A DNA stretch of 42,105 nucleotides. Origin: Acidobacterium sp. GTDB taxonomy: Bacteria; Acidobacteriota; Terriglobia; Terriglobales; Acidobacteriaceae. Location: the NCBI GenBank assembly GCA_003166955.1, contig PMUI01000124.1, positions 1 through 42,105 on the forward strand, read 5' to 3'. Shown one piece after another: positions 41,375 to 42,105 of the stretch (positions within the stretch are counted from its first letter, which is position 1; every line of letters starts with the position of its first letter). The notes under the pieces were generated by a model, which did no database searches, was not told the origin of the DNA, and worked only from the letters and a program-made list of their open reading frames with translations. Both the position numbers and the translations under genes were made by a program.

Positions 41375-41769
41375 CGCGTGTCGCTCCGGGGGTCGTCGCT
41401 TCGGTTGAGCATCTTGCGCAAGCGCTCCAGTTCCTTCGGGTCAACACCCCGGTCCTCAAGAATATTGAGCACCAAATCCTCATGGGAGTTGCGGAAGAAG
41501 CGGCCGACGAGATGACGGATCTCTGAGCGGCTGGCTTCCTCTTCGGCGACCAGCGGCGTGTAAACGTGGGCGCGACCGTCTTTTGCGTGCTCGACGTAGC
41601 CCTTGCGCTCAAGAATGCGGATGGTCGTGAGCACCGTATTATAGGCGAGCGCCGGATCTCCTGGCAGGGTGTCGAGGACCTGCTGGACCGTACCTGAACC
41701 CTTCTGCCACAGCACCTGCATGATGCGGATTTCGGCTTCGGTCAGCGTCTGGGATGTCCTGCGTGGCAC
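41371..41769 (-). CDS. BlaI/MecI-family transcriptional repressor
   Basis: A 132-residue winged-helix repressor: LTEAEIRIMQVLWQKGSGTVQQVLDTLPGDPALAYNTVLTTIRILERKGYVEHAKDGRAHVYTPLV is the DNA-binding half, followed by the dimerisation helices. In this family DNA release follows proteolysis by the membrane protease encoded next door. The start is GTG at 41769; GGAAGGGAA lies 13-21 bases upstream. It is the first gene of blaI-M56-htrA on the minus strand. The target sites are probably the matching palindromes before this gene and before htrA. Confidence 0.93.
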   Translation of the reverse strand: MPRRTSQTLTEAEIRIMQVLWQKGSGTVQQVLDTLPGDPALAYNTVLTTIRILERKGYVEHAKDGRAHVYTPLVAEEEASRSEIRHLVGRFFRNSHEDLVLNILEDRGVDPKELERLRKMLNRSDDPRSDTR

Positions 41770-41817
41770 GGTCGGTAATTCCCTTCCCTACATTCGACGC
41801 GCGGGGGCGGCGAAAGT

Positions 41818-41862
41818 AACTAATGATTTAGTTTCTATCGCAGAATTTTGGGTTTTGACAAG
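41818..41862 (-). promoter_or_regulatory. blaI promoter and putative autoregulatory operator
   Basis: The 16-bp palindrome AACTAA-TGAT-TTAGTT (41818-41833) lies 49 bases before the repressor start. On the minus strand TTGTCA and ATAGAA, 17 bases apart, sit just upstream, so the palindrome covers the expected transcription start. This is where a self-repressing BlaI-type site should be. Confidence 0.6.
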
Positions 41863-42105
41863 AGGGCGAGGAGATTTATAGAAGCTCTGATCAAGCCCTG
41901 GATAACCATGCCTCAGGGGCTAAGCCCATTTATCACTGATCTTTACGGCTGAACAGCTTGCGGAAAAAGTGCCGACCGCCAGCATGCCGTGGGTCTGCCC
42001 AATGATTCGGGCTGGAGCCGCCGAGGGAGGTACTTGCTCAACAGTTTGCGTTGCGGAAAGCGGCCAGGGGCAGAGGCGAGACTGTGCTTTTTCAAAATGG
42101 GAAAA
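41863..42105. repeat. Repeat-containing intergenic sequence at right edge
   Basis: No gene seen. The palindromic unit CCTCAGGGGCTAAGCCC is at about 41909-41957, leading directly into GAACAGCTTGCGGAAAAA (41951-41968). The last bases (CTTTTTCAAAATGGGAAAA) resemble the beginning of the long dispersed repeat seen at 4.5, 8.4 and 22.2 kb. Confidence 0.5.

Overview
The window looks like a chromosomal segment of an Acidobacteriota, most likely class Terriglobia (subgroup 1). It is GC-rich. It carries two very large 'acidobacterial duplicated orphan permease' (ADOP) genes behind a PadR repressor, a BshC bacillithiol enzyme, an acidobacterial-type secreted protein family, a Tricorn-like protease, and families of short palindromic intergenic repeats whose accidental translations are common in acidobacterial annotations. 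The assignment is inference from gene content. I see no rRNA, tRNA, CRISPR array or intact insertion sequence.

Layout. 1-2.5 kb (minus): the start of an Ig-like lipoprotein, a secreted HNH-type nuclease, a Phd/PIN toxin-antitoxin pair with a palindrome in its promoter, and a small conserved protein. 2.5-13.5 kb: bshC, a lysine-tailed Nudix hydrolase, a cold-shock protein, polX, a membrane-anchored protein, murC, an acidobacterial secreted protein, a decayed membrane gene and a secreted esterase. Three stretches here (4.2-4.9, 6.0-6.6 and 8.4-9.0 kb) are filled with dispersed repeats. 13.5-19.4 kb: a DUF4097 protein, a secreted glycoside hydrolase family 2 enzyme and a Tricorn-type protease.

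19.5-26.8 kb (minus) is an aromatic amino acid block: trpC-trpF-trpB-trpA, then chorismate mutase, DAHP synthase and prephenate dehydrogenase in a tightly coupled trio. The two groups are separated by about 1.4 kb of repeats that hold an apparent duplicated 5' end of dnaN and a MITE-like nested inverted repeat. 26.9-28.7 kb: a small membrane protein, an FmdE-like zinc protein and fabI.

28.9-32.3 kb is the clearest regulated system. A promoter and a fluoride riboswitch precede a cation/proton antiporter-like gene, a universal stress protein, the fluoride channel crcB, a double DUF190 protein and a single DUF190 protein, all on one strand. It reads as a fluoride-detoxification operon with poorly understood accessory genes.

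32.3-41.8 kb (minus): padR-ADOP-ADOP with a palindrome at the padR start site; then blaI-type repressor, M56 (BlaR1-type) membrane protease and an HtrA serine protease. The same 16-bp palindrome design (AACTAA-N4-TTAGTT) lies in front of both blaI and htrA, which suggests that one repressor controls an envelope-protease regulon. Family names and functions come from recognising motifs by eye; no database search was run.
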